Source: Lentisphaeria bacterium
GTDB lineage: Bacteria; Verrucomicrobiota; Lentisphaeria; Victivallales; Victivallaceae
Reading direction: 5' to 3'
Length of the DNA stretch: 64,000 bases
NCBI GenBank assembly: GCA_017508385.1
Contig: JAFVZB010000094.1
Location: forward strand, 1 to 64,000
In this document: in pieces, positions 7,217 to 15,824 of the stretch
Layout of the letters: each line of letters opens with the position of its first letter
How positions within the stretch are numbered: the first letter of the stretch is position 1
Notes under the pieces: generated by a model
The model's input: only the letters and a program-made list of their open reading frames with translations
Database searches by the model: none
Told to the model about the DNA's origin: nothing
Made by a program: the position numbers and the translations under genes

Positions 7217-9631
7217 TCATCTGCCGCACAACTTTTGTGCCGCACGGACGGAATCCATGGGAGTATTACCGTAAACTGCGCCTATCATTTCAGCAAAAGT
7301 CTCATCGACAACAGCTCCGCCGACAATGAAATCAATATCAAGTTTACGCTCTTTTGCGAGAGCCACCACCTCTTGCATACTGCCCATCGTAGTTGTCATA
7401 AGAGCAGAAAGCAGAACGACCTTGACACCTTTTTCGACAGCAGTATCAAGTATGCGTTCCGCCGGAACATCTTTTCCGAGGTCTATTACGTCAAAATCAT
7501 AATTTTTCAACATCACCGCCACGATGTTTTTACCGATATCATGGATATCGCCTTTTACAGTTGCGATGATGACCGGAGTCTTTGTTATGTTTCCCGAACC
7601 TGAAAGCATGAAGGGTTCGAGATACTCCATCGCCTTTTGCATAGTCCGGGCACTGCTGATGAGCTGAGGCAGAAAATACTCTTTTCGACTGTATTTTTCA
7701 CCTACTTCGGTTATTGCAGGAATCAGTATGCTGTCGATCATATCCTGAACACTCTTTTCCGCCATGACGGCACCGCACAGTCCGTCGATATTGGAACTGT
7801 TGCCCTGCATGACCGCCTGATACAATCTCTCTCCTGCACTCAACTTCTCTGTATCAGCAACTTTGACTGCCGCTGAAACATCGGCGTATCTGCCAATGAA
7901 ACGGGAAAAATCCAAATCATTTCCGGTAAGGACATCCCTGGAATTTATCAGCTCGGTTATATCCGAAAAGAGCGGATTGGCAATAGCCATGTTCAATCCC
8001 CTGCCCATCGCCATACCGAGAAAAGTCTTATTGATCAGCTGACGTGCAGGAAGTCCGAAACTCACGTTGGATAATCCGCAAACAGTATTCAATCCCCGCC
8101 TGCTGCAGCACTCAATAACATCGAGAGCTGTCTTTGCCGCCGATGGGTCGGCAGAAACTGTCATAACAAGAGCATCCACACAGATATCTTTTTCAGAATA
8201 TCCCAGCTCCGCCGCCTGAGCGATTATTTTATCCACGATTTCCATGCGTTCACGGGCAGTTTTCGGAATACCGTCATCGGTAAGCGGCAGAACTATCAGC
8301 ATTGCTCCATATTTTTTTGCGATCGGCAGAGTCTTTTCCAAACGCACCTTTTCCGCCGAAATCGAATTGAGCAGCGCCCTTCCGGGATAGAGACGCAATG
8401 CGGCTTCCACGGTTTCCGGGTCGGTGGAGTCTATGCAAAGTATTCCATTCGTACCCTGCACCAGACGGCGTACGGCACTTTGCATCATCTCTTTTTCATT
8501 TATTCCTGATAATCCCATATTGACATCAAGGACATGTGCTCCGGAGGATATCTGCTGCATGGCAAAATCAAATACCATATCAAGTTTACCCTCACGCAGC
8601 TCGGCTTGGAGTGCCTTTTTGCCGGTCGGATTTATTCTCTCTCCGATAAGGGTAAATGGGGCATCAACCGAAATTGCCCGGTAATCAGACGGAGATGCAA
8701 TGACACTTCCGGTGTATTCTCTCTTTTCGGGAAGCTCTGTTTTTTCAAGCGTTTTTGCCAATGCGGCAATGTGCGCCGGAGTCGTTCCGCAACAGCCGCC
8801 GAGAATAGTTGCTCCGGCTTCGATCAGACATGGAGCGTATGAGGCAAACTCCTCTGCCGCCATCGGAAAAACCGTTCTGCCGTTTTCAAACTTCGGCAAT
8901 CCGGCATTAGGTTTGGCAATCAGCGGGATTTTGGCGTACGGAGCCATTTGAGATATGACTAGCGCCATATCATCCGGCCCGGTTGAACAATTGCATCCGA
9001 AAGCATCGGCTCCGAGAGCTTGAAGCGTGACCAGAGCTGATACCGGATGAACTCCGGTGAGAGTCCGTCCGGTATTTTCAAAGGTCATGGTCACGATACA
9101 GGGCAAATCCGGAGCTGCCTCTTTGCATCCGATGAGAGCGGCTCTTGACTCCTGCAAATCCATCATGGTTTCGATGGCAAACCCGTCTGCTCCATTGGCG
9201 GCAAGTATCTCTGCAAGGCGGCGGAACACTGACACTGCCTCTTCAAACGGCATATCACCGAACGGCTCGATAAATCTTCCAGTCGGAGCGATATCTCCGA
9301 ACACAAAAACTCCTTTGGAAGAAGCGTTCTCTTTGGTGATGCGCATCAGAGAACCGATTATTTCTTCCTGACGTCTGGCGAGTCCGAACTCCTCAAGTTT
9401 GCAGGAGTTTCCTCCGAATGTAGGAGCATAAACAATGTTGCTTCCTGCTGCAATATAGGCATTGTGCACACTTATTATCGAGTCAGGATTTTCATAAATC
9501 CAAAGTTCCGGAGCAACTCCGGCAGGCATACCGGATTTGCTCAGTTCTGTTCCGGTGGCTCCATCGAGCACCACTGCTTTTTTTGTCAATTCACAAAATT
9601 CACGTTTGGTCATAAACGGCTCTGCTTTCAT
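7217..9631 (-). CDS. metH: Cobalamin-dependent methionine synthase lacking the activation domain
   Basis: MetH moves a methyl group from methyltetrahydrofolate via cobalamin to homocysteine. Domains in the 804-residue protein are: homocysteine binding with zinc cysteines C215, C280 and C281 (1-300), pterin binding starting at TLIGERINPTGKK (about 327-580), B12 cap (about 595-680) and B12 binding with DIHDIG, H697 being the cobalt ligand (685-804). The usual C-terminal SAM-binding reactivation domain is missing, and the protein stops where full-length MetH (about 1200 residues) would enter it. That domain is encoded by the upstream gene, overlapping by 4 bp (ATGA). Confidence 0.95.
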   Translation of the reverse strand: MKAEPFMTKREFCELTKKAVVLDGATGTELSKSGMPAGVAPELWIYENPDSIISVHNAYIAAGSNIVYAPTFGGNSCKLEEFGLARRQEEIIGSLMRITKENASSKGVFVFGDIAPTGRFIEPFGDMPFEEAVSVFRRLAEILAANGADGFAIETMMDLQESRAALIGCKEAAPDLPCIVTMTFENTGRTLTGVHPVSALVTLQALGADAFGCNCSTGPDDMALVISQMAPYAKIPLIAKPNAGLPKFENGRTVFPMAAEEFASYAPCLIEAGATILGGCCGTTPAHIAALAKTLEKTELPEKREYTGSVIASPSDYRAISVDAPFTLIGERINPTGKKALQAELREGKLDMVFDFAMQQISSGAHVLDVNMGLSGINEKEMMQSAVRRLVQGTNGILCIDSTDPETVEAALRLYPGRALLNSISAEKVRLEKTLPIAKKYGAMLIVLPLTDDGIPKTARERMEIVDKIIAQAAELGYSEKDICVDALVMTVSADPSAAKTALDVIECCSRRGLNTVCGLSNVSFGLPARQLINKTFLGMAMGRGLNMAIANPLFSDITELINSRDVLTGNDLDFSRFIGRYADVSAAVKVADTEKLSAGERLYQAVMQGNSSNIDGLCGAVMAEKSVQDMIDSILIPAITEVGEKYSRKEYFLPQLISSARTMQKAMEYLEPFMLSGSGNITKTPVIIATVKGDIHDIGKNIVAVMLKNYDFDVIDLGKDVPAERILDTAVEKGVKVVLLSALMTTTMGSMQEVVALAKERKLDIDFIVGGAVVDETFAEMIGAVYGNTPMDSVRAAQKLCGR

Positions 9632-10248
9632 TGTTTTTGCAGCATGACAGGCGCAACTGCCGTCACACTTTTTTCAGGTATCATAAAACAGTTTTCAGTA
9701 AGAGTTATTCCCATATCCTGCATTTCCAGAATGCGGTAAAACACTTTTTGTTCCTCAAGCGGCATATCGCCGTAGCCGGGAGAGTATCGTCTTGACTCCA
9801 GCACTCCGCCAAATCTGGCAAGATGAGCGAATGTCATTTTCTGCAGCATATCCATAGTTTCATCTGCCATCTCACTTGCGACTGCATCATAAACTGCCGC
9901 CGCAGAAATATCATTCAAGCTGTCGCGAGCTTCAACGATTTCCCCGCCGACAGTTACCGCCGCAAACCAGACGTATCCTGCCTCTGAGAGCCGGTCAGCA
10001 AACATTTTTCCGTGAAGGATATTGCCATCAGTGAAATAAATTGCACCATCTTTTATTGAGTATGTCTTCTTTATCATCCACCTGCCCTGAGGATGACAGA
10101 GAGTATATGCCTCTGCTGCAAGTTTGCTGTAACGTGCATGCTCCGCATCGCTCAATTCAGTAAGCGCGACGTTGCCGCCGAGACGGAAAAACACCGCCTT
10201 TTCAGGATAAACAACATTGAGTTGCGGATATGTGTGAAGACGCTCCAT
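9628..10248 (-). CDS. Stand-alone methionine synthase activation domain protein
   Basis: The 206-residue protein ends with the MetH activation-domain signature: RRYSPGYGDMPLEEQK, then GITLTENCFMIPEKSVTAV (compare RxSPGYxxxPxxxQ and GIxLTExxMMxPxxSxS). In full-length MetH this domain binds S-adenosylmethionine and re-methylates oxidised cob(II)alamin, so here it probably reactivates the adjacent short MetH in trans. Known examples of such a split are the Thermotoga-type proteins. The ATG at 10248 directly follows the phosphatase stop codon (TGAATATG). Its stop overlaps the metH start. Confidence 0.9.
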   Translation of the reverse strand: MERLHTYPQLNVVYPEKAVFFRLGGNVALTELSDAEHARYSKLAAEAYTLCHPQGRWMIKKTYSIKDGAIYFTDGNILHGKMFADRLSEAGYVWFAAVTVGGEIVEARDSLNDISAAAVYDAVASEMADETMDMLQKMTFAHLARFGGVLESRRYSPGYGDMPLEEQKVFYRILEMQDMGITLTENCFMIPEKSVTAVAPVMLQKQ

Positions 10249-10250
10249 AT

Positions 10251-10703
10251 TCAGTAACCGCAGGACTCCAGAAGTTTTTTGCATCCGGCAAGGATATCGT
10301 TGTAAGTTGTTTCAAAGTCTCCGGTGTACCACGGGTCTGCCACTTCACGGTTTGAGCCGCAGTAGCTCATGAGCATCCTCAGTTTATCATCAGGATCACC
10401 GCCCCAGAAGTTTCGCATATTGCGCATATTGGCGTTATCCATGCCGATTATCAAATCAAACTCTGCGTAATCTGCGGCAGTTATTCTTCTTGCCCGCTTG
10501 CCGGAACAATCGATACCGATATTGCCGAGCAGTCGCTTTACCGGAGGATACACTCCGTTGCCGAGCTCTTCGCAACTGGTGGCTGCAGAGGCTATGAAAA
10601 ATTCATCAGCCGCTCCGTTATTTGAAACGAGCTCTTTCATCACGAACTCAGCCATCGGACTGCGGCAGATATTGCCATGACAAACAAAAAGTATCTTTAT
10701 CAT
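10251..10703 (-). CDS. Low-molecular-weight protein tyrosine phosphatase
   Basis: The small Cys-based phosphatase fold is clear: the P-loop CHGNICRS at residues 8-15 near the N-terminus (C8 nucleophile, R14) and the general-acid motif DPWYTGDF near the C-terminus. The length of 150 residues is standard. The start at 10703 has AGGAG five bases upstream. Family members dephosphorylate tyrosine kinases of exopolysaccharide systems or arginine-phosphorylated proteins; neither partner is visible nearby. The gene sits between a membrane transporter and the MetH activation protein, so the operon gives no functional clue. Confidence 0.93.
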   Translation of the reverse strand: MIKILFVCHGNICRSPMAEFVMKELVSNNGAADEFFIASAATSCEELGNGVYPPVKRLLGNIGIDCSGKRARRITAADYAEFDLIIGMDNANMRNMRNFWGGDPDDKLRMLMSYCGSNREVADPWYTGDFETTYNDILAGCKKLLESCGY

Positions 10704-10713
10704 ATTGCTCCTG

Positions 10714-11706
10714 TTATTTTGCGCACTTGACAACTCCTGTTACGATAGCGGCGCACCAGACACTTGAGAGTATCAGCCAGAGGATGATACCGTGGATGAC
10801 CGGCTTGAAACCGAGCTCACGGAGCTTATCTTTGCTCAGGTTTGCTCCGATAAAAAAGAGGGTCAAAACCATAAGATTTTTGGATACGGACTTCAAAAAC
10901 TTGCCAACATCTGCGACAAACGGCAGGTGTTCAGGCAGAAAAGTGTAAATTGCAGCTGCGATGATAAAACCGGGAATGAACCACGACACTTTGAGTTTTA
11001 TGCTCTTTTTTTCGTCCTCCCCGGCGGCTCCGACAAAGCAGGAAAGGAAGAGAGTCACAGGAACGATCCACAACGCCCGGGCCAGCTTCACGGTCGTACC
11101 GACTTCAAGTGCGGTACTGCCGTACTGGAGCGTTGCACCGACAACACTGCTGGTGTCGTGAATGGCAAGCGCAGCCCAATAGCCGAACTGTATCTCATCC
11201 ATATTCAACGCTCTGCCGATGACGGGAAATATCAGCAGGGCAACGGCGTTGAGGGTAAAAACTGTTGCTCCGGCGATAGCGATATCGTGAGCTTTGGCTT
11301 TCAATGCGGGAGCGGCGGAGGCGATGGCACTGCCTCCGCAAATCGATGTTCCGACACTTATCAGATACATCACGTTGCGTTCGAGTTTGAGTTTTTTACC
11401 GAAGAAAACTCCTAACCAGAGTCCTGCGGCGATACCGATGAAAGTATAGATAAAACCGTTTGCACCTGCTTTCAGCACGGCAATAAGATCCATAGCGCAT
11501 CCCATTCCGACAATGGCGGCTCCGAGCAGGAAACTTGTGTACTTGCCGGTAAGTTTTTCAAAGGGATTGCCGATGGTTACGGCAAAAATTATTCCGGTTA
11601 TGACTGCCGCTCCCGGAGCGTAATCGGCAGCGGCTTTACAAAACGCCGGAAGCAGAAAAAATGCGGCTCCGACCAATATAAATGCTGTTTTTTTTATCAT
11701 TTTCAT
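10714..11706 (-). CDS. YeiH/UPF0324 family membrane transporter
   Basis: A 330-residue polytopic membrane protein with about 9-10 hydrophobic helices. It shows the UPF0324 (Cons_hypoth698) signatures GTSICGGSAIASAAP and the later AIHDTSSVVGA. Relatives are called putative sulfate exporters, but the substrate is not established. The ATG at 11706 has AAGGGGA six bases upstream. It lies 10 bp before the phosphatase start and just after the secreted protein gene, so it belongs to the long minus-strand run that continues from fbpC. Confidence 0.85.
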   Translation of the reverse strand: MKMIKKTAFILVGAAFFLLPAFCKAAADYAPGAAVITGIIFAVTIGNPFEKLTGKYTSFLLGAAIVGMGCAMDLIAVLKAGANGFIYTFIGIAAGLWLGVFFGKKLKLERNVMYLISVGTSICGGSAIASAAPALKAKAHDIAIAGATVFTLNAVALLIFPVIGRALNMDEIQFGYWAALAIHDTSSVVGATLQYGSTALEVGTTVKLARALWIVPVTLFLSCFVGAAGEDEKKSIKLKVSWFIPGFIIAAAIYTFLPEHLPFVADVGKFLKSVSKNLMVLTLFFIGANLSKDKLRELGFKPVIHGIILWLILSSVWCAAIVTGVVKCAK

Positions 11707-11716
11707 GAAATTCCCC

Positions 11717-12412
11717 TTACTTTTTCAAATAAAAAAATCCAGTTCCGTCATCGGAAAAACTTACCAGAAGTATTCCCTTTTTTTTGCCGAGCAGCATTGC
11801 ACCTCTGCCGTTGGACATCAAACTCTCATCGGCGGAAACACTCCACTCATCAGAGAGATTGCTCAAGACTGCACGCAGATTTCCCTGCGCCGTGCCGAAA
11901 GCGTTGTTGAACATACCGAAAACAGCGTTGCGGCGGGGAAGCTCCAAAACCAGCTCGCTCTTTGCTCCGCCCGGTAACGGAGGCAACTGGTCATGCCACA
12001 TCTTTCCGGCGGCAAAATTCTGCGGCAGCAGTATCCGGAATATCACTGTTCCATTACCACTGTCGGCAAACAAAAGATGCTCCACCATTTTATTCGGCAA
12101 TTCACAGCGGTAACGGATAAGTTTGCCGTTTGAAATCAGCTGAGACTGCTTATTGAGACGCTCTTTGAGTTTGCGGTATATATCGCTGACAAGCTCCCGG
12201 CTGTTGTATATTTCAAGCTCAAAACGTCTGCCATTGGTACGGACTTCTTCGACGTGAAGCGGAGAAGATTCATTGCCGATAAAATTGCCGATAACAGACC
12301 CTGCTGAGCCGCTGCCTCTGCCAAGCAAATAAACCTCGGCGCGGAGCGGCTGCCACGGAGTCAACACCAGAGACAACAAAATCAAAAATAATGTGATTTT
12401 TTTTCTTTTCAT
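11717..12412 (-). CDS. Secreted protein of unknown function
   Basis: A 231-residue protein with a clear signal peptide: MKRKK, a hydrophobic core (LFLILLSLVL) and a probable cleavage site after PLRA near residue 24. I do not recognise the mature domain; it is mixed alpha/beta in character with several Gly/Ser turns and no enzyme motif. The start at 12412 is chosen because the signal peptide begins there and because the upstream small ORF ends in an ATGA overlap with it. The gene follows an Fbp-type iron importer operon, so a periplasmic accessory role is possible but not shown. Confidence 0.7.
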   Translation of the reverse strand: MKRKKITLFLILLSLVLTPWQPLRAEVYLLGRGSGSAGSVIGNFIGNESSPLHVEEVRTNGRRFELEIYNSRELVSDIYRKLKERLNKQSQLISNGKLIRYRCELPNKMVEHLLFADSGNGTVIFRILLPQNFAAGKMWHDQLPPLPGGAKSELVLELPRRNAVFGMFNNAFGTAQGNLRAVLSNLSDEWSVSADESLMSNGRGAMLLGKKKGILLVSFSDDGTGFFYLKK

Positions 12413-12549
12413 CGTGTCCACTTCACCCAGATATATCCCGGAGCCTGCGGTATTTCGACCAGTGCAGTTCCTCTGCCGGTAATTGTGCATTTGCCTGAAC
12501 CTGCCAGCGTTTCCGGAACAACGTCTTTATGATTCAACAAGATATCCAT
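12409..12549 (-). CDS. 46-residue small ORF coupled to the secreted protein
   Basis: A short frame lies between fbpB and the secreted-protein gene. It begins ATG at 12549 with a strong AAAGGAAAG site about 6 bases upstream and ends TGA at 12411-12409, overlapping the next ATG by four bases. The peptide begins MDILLNHKDVV and ends PGYIWVKWTR, with one cysteine, a Gly-rich middle (GSGKCTITGRG) and no membrane segment or signal. The good ribosome site, tight coupling and lack of any other use for this 150-bp gap support real translation. No family is recognised; it could also act as a leader peptide. Confidence 0.6.
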   Translation of the reverse strand: MDILLNHKDVVPETLAGSGKCTITGRGTALVEIPQAPGYIWVKWTR

Positions 12550-12564
12550 AAAATCTTTCCTTTA

Positions 12565-14238
12565 TCAGAATTTGAATATTGCACCGATTTTTTTACCGAG
12601 CAGGATTCCTGCGGCGGCAAGCGTTGCCGCCAGAAACAACATCGCCCAGACACCGAATGCACATGCAATACTTGAACCTGCTCCGAGAATCTGCGAGAGG
12701 TCATACAGAGCTTTGGTAATGGGATAAAACTGAGCTTTCTGCGCCAGGATGAGGGAGTCCGAAACTTCAAGCATGGAAAAACTGAATGCAAACAATCCGC
12801 CGACAAGCATATTGGCGGCAATGAGCGGAATGGTTATTTTGGCAAGTATCTTGAACGGACCTGCACCGAAATTTTTGGCGGCATTTTCCAACTCCTCAGG
12901 AGTCTGTTCAAGTCCTGACGAAACTGAACGCACCACATAAGGAATACGTCTGACCGCATAAGCTATTCCCAGAAGCCAGAGGGGATTTTCCACCGGGTTG
13001 AAACACTTTGCCGCCCAGTCGTAACGCACTGACATACTGAGAAATCCGAATGCGACCACCACTCCGGGAACGGCAAGCGGAAGCATGGCAAGAACGTCTG
13101 CCGCCGCTGAAAAACGCAGTTTCCAGCGAACCGAGGCGAGCGCAACCGCCAAGCCGCACAAGGTGGCAATGACCATGGCAAGCAAACTGTAACGCAAACT
13201 GTTGACGATGGAAGGCAGAACAAGTGAGTTTGAAAGTGCCTCTTCAAAATACTCAAGAGTAAATCCCTCAGGCAGCACCGTGCCGTAATATCTCTTGCTG
13301 AACGCCGAAAACATCAGTGCAAGATGCGGCAGAGCGGCACAGAAGGTGACTATTCCGAATACGACCGGAGGAATAAAACGTGCCGTTCCCGACAATACCA
13401 CTCCGCGGCTGCCCATCGTACCTTTGCCGGAAGCGGCTGTGTTTCTGCCCAGCACAAGTTTGGAAAAGGCGTAGAGTGCCGCAGAAAATACCAGCATGAC
13501 CAGCACCAGAGCATAGGGTACGGGATTACTCTCAAGCTCGGTCAACCCGTTCAATATCTGAACAGCAGTCGTGCGGGTGTAGCCGAACATCAAAGGAGTA
13601 CCGAGTTCGGTAAAACTCCAAACCAGAACGATGCTGCCGCCGGCAAGTATTCCTGATTTGAGCAGCGGCAGTTTGATGGTGACAAAACGTTTCCACCTCC
13701 CGGCTCCGAGATTGGCTGCCGCCTCATCGAGAGCGGGGTCCATATTGCCGAGAGAGGTCACCAGATTCAAGTAGAATATCGGATACAAATGCAGTGCCTC
13801 AATGGCGCAAACTGACCAGAATTTATACTCAGAACCGAGAAAATCGACTCTGGAAAATCCGAGTTTGACCAGCAGAGTGTTCAAAATGCCGTAGTGACCG
13901 AGTATCTGCTGAAATCCCAGAGCTCCGACAAACGGAGGAAGTATCATGGGAACAAGCATCAGCAATCCGCACCACTCTTTGCCGGGAAATTCAAACCGGT
14001 CGTAGAGAAGTGCCAGAGCAAGACTCATCACAAATACGATGAGTGTCGTTGTGACTGCTATCTTCAAACTGTTTATCAACCCCTGAACATAGATGGGATT
14101 GCGGAACACTTCACAAATAAGTTTCCAATCACATCCGACGCCGATGACGGTGAAAATTGGGAGCAACAGAAAAACGCCGAGGAATGCGGCGATAAGTGCG
14201 AGAATAAAATACTCTCCGGTTCGTCTTAACTTCATCAT
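12565..14238 (-). CDS. Iron(III)-type ABC importer, fused permease (FbpB/AfuB-like)
   Basis: A 557-residue inner-membrane protein made of two fused permease halves, about 12 helices in all. Each half carries the cytoplasmic EAA loop that docks the ATPase: DEAAANLGAGRWKRF near residue 170 and ENAAKNFGAGPFK near 440. This arrangement is typical of FbpB, AfuB and ThiP importers. Its start overlaps the end of the binding-protein gene by 4 bp (ATGA). With the neighbouring periplasmic protein and ATPase it forms a complete importer for ferric iron or a similar anionic or metal complex; the substrate is inferred only. Confidence 0.88.
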   Translation of the reverse strand: MMKLRRTGEYFILALIAAFLGVFLLLPIFTVIGVGCDWKLICEVFRNPIYVQGLINSLKIAVTTTLIVFVMSLALALLYDRFEFPGKEWCGLLMLVPMILPPFVGALGFQQILGHYGILNTLLVKLGFSRVDFLGSEYKFWSVCAIEALHLYPIFYLNLVTSLGNMDPALDEAAANLGAGRWKRFVTIKLPLLKSGILAGGSIVLVWSFTELGTPLMFGYTRTTAVQILNGLTELESNPVPYALVLVMLVFSAALYAFSKLVLGRNTAASGKGTMGSRGVVLSGTARFIPPVVFGIVTFCAALPHLALMFSAFSKRYYGTVLPEGFTLEYFEEALSNSLVLPSIVNSLRYSLLAMVIATLCGLAVALASVRWKLRFSAAADVLAMLPLAVPGVVVAFGFLSMSVRYDWAAKCFNPVENPLWLLGIAYAVRRIPYVVRSVSSGLEQTPEELENAAKNFGAGPFKILAKITIPLIAANMLVGGLFAFSFSMLEVSDSLILAQKAQFYPITKALYDLSQILGAGSSIACAFGVWAMLFLAATLAAAGILLGKKIGAIFKF

Positions 14239-15824
14239 TTTGCAACTCCTGAAACACTTTTCAGCGCAATTTCACGGGCTTTGCGCAGATTGTTGCGTGA
14301 AAACTCACTCCATGAACGGTATATCGCTGCCAACTCTGCTCCGCTGCGGGCGGAACGCAGTTTTGCCGCCGCCTCAGCCGCCTCATCGTAAGTAAAGGGA
14401 ATGGCGTTGAAATATCTCATTGCCTCCGGAACTTTTTCCGGTCCGCCGGCTGCGATGATCGCCTGCCATGCGGATTTGAGCTCCTCTTCGGTGTCGAGCA
14501 TGGTGCACTTCAAAAGGGCACGCAGCAGACTGTAATAACGTCCGGTCAACTTGGGACGATAAGTAAAATCAGCTCCGGAACGGTATGGGTTGTAGCCTTT
14601 CTGGAAGTAGAACTCCTCATATTTTTTATCGTACAGCTCTTTGCGGACAGGCGGTCTGTTGAGAGCGTGAAGGACAGGACCTCCCGGAGTTCCCGGTTTG
14701 AATGCGTGGAGCATCTGCCCCTCTTTTGAAAGCAGGAAATCAACAAATCTCTCTGCAACCACCCGATTGGGAGCTCCGCGCAATATCTGCACCGGGTCGG
14801 CTGAAACCGCAGTTCCCCCTCTGGGAGTTATATAGGCAAGATGGTCAACTCCGTCAAAACGGCTGCGCACCCATGCGGCTTCGCTCAAGGCGTAGGTATC
14901 TATCGCCATTCCGCAGGCGGCGTCTCCGGTGGCGACATCACGGACGACTTTGCTGGCGGAATCGGTCACACTGCGGGCGTTGGCAAATATCCTGCGGCAG
15001 ACGGCAAGTCCGTTGTACCAGCCTTCGGCAAAAGTTTTTGCCTCAGCCATTTCCTGCTGAATAAGTATCTCAAAACACTTGTTGGCTGAACCTGATTTTG
15101 ACGGGTCTGCAACACTTATTTTGTTGTAAAAACGTATATCGCCAAGCTCACGCCATGTTTGCGGGAGCTTTCCGCCCATCTCTTTGAGACGGTCGAGATT
15201 GCAGCATATCCCGAACGTTGACAGAACGACTCCGTAATATCTGCCCTGCGGGTCGCAGATGTTGTCTCCGCCGAAACTCATCGGAAAGTGTTCAAAATAC
15301 TCCGGATGACGCTCTTTCACTTTTCCGTCAACGGCAAAACCTCTCTGCGCCATGCGGGAGTGTTCAAAAGTTCCGCCGCCGGCAAAAACATCTATACCGA
15401 TGCCGACATTGGAATTGAGGAATTTTTTGCGCACGCTGACCAGTTCCGGATCTGCTCCTTTGCGGTCGAGGGAGGCATCTGAAAAACGGGCGTACTCTTT
15501 TTTCCACTTGCCGTTTGCCGGGTCACTTTCAAAATAACGTCTGAACTCGGCCTCAAAACGGTCGGGAATATAGCGGGCGATATCAGATGTTCCGCCGGGA
15601 GAACGGAAGTCTATTTCCACCTCACGATTGAACTTTTCAAGATAATATTTTTTGAATGCGGTAACATACTCGTCACGCATAGCTTTGTTATGAGCCGAAA
15701 CGACCACAACTTTATCAGGATTGCCGCTGTTCACCGCTCCTGCCGCCTTTTCCGGACGCAGGCAGAACGGAAGCGCAAGCAAGGCGGCAAGCACCAGTAT
15801 GCAGTAAAAGAGACGCTTAAACAT
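14235..15824 (-). CDS. ABC transporter periplasmic binding protein (FbpA/AfuA-like)
   Basis: A 529-residue secreted protein with an N-terminal signal (hydrophobic stretch at about residues 6-22). The body resembles type II periplasmic binding proteins of the iron(III)/phosphonate class: VVVVSAHN near the start, and later a FVDFLLSKEGQ motif typical of Fe3+ and spermidine-type binding proteins. It is much longer than FbpA (about 310), with an extended C-terminal region, so the ligand may differ from plain ferric iron. Its ATG shares one base with the fbpC-like stop codon (TGATG), and it overlaps the permease gene by 4 bp. Confidence 0.82.
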   Translation of the reverse strand: MFKRLFYCILVLAALLALPFCLRPEKAAGAVNSGNPDKVVVVSAHNKAMRDEYVTAFKKYYLEKFNREVEIDFRSPGGTSDIARYIPDRFEAEFRRYFESDPANGKWKKEYARFSDASLDRKGADPELVSVRKKFLNSNVGIGIDVFAGGGTFEHSRMAQRGFAVDGKVKERHPEYFEHFPMSFGGDNICDPQGRYYGVVLSTFGICCNLDRLKEMGGKLPQTWRELGDIRFYNKISVADPSKSGSANKCFEILIQQEMAEAKTFAEGWYNGLAVCRRIFANARSVTDSASKVVRDVATGDAACGMAIDTYALSEAAWVRSRFDGVDHLAYITPRGGTAVSADPVQILRGAPNRVVAERFVDFLLSKEGQMLHAFKPGTPGGPVLHALNRPPVRKELYDKKYEEFYFQKGYNPYRSGADFTYRPKLTGRYYSLLRALLKCTMLDTEEELKSAWQAIIAAGGPEKVPEAMRYFNAIPFTYDEAAEAAAKLRSARSGAELAAIYRSWSEFSRNNLRKAREIALKSVSGVAK

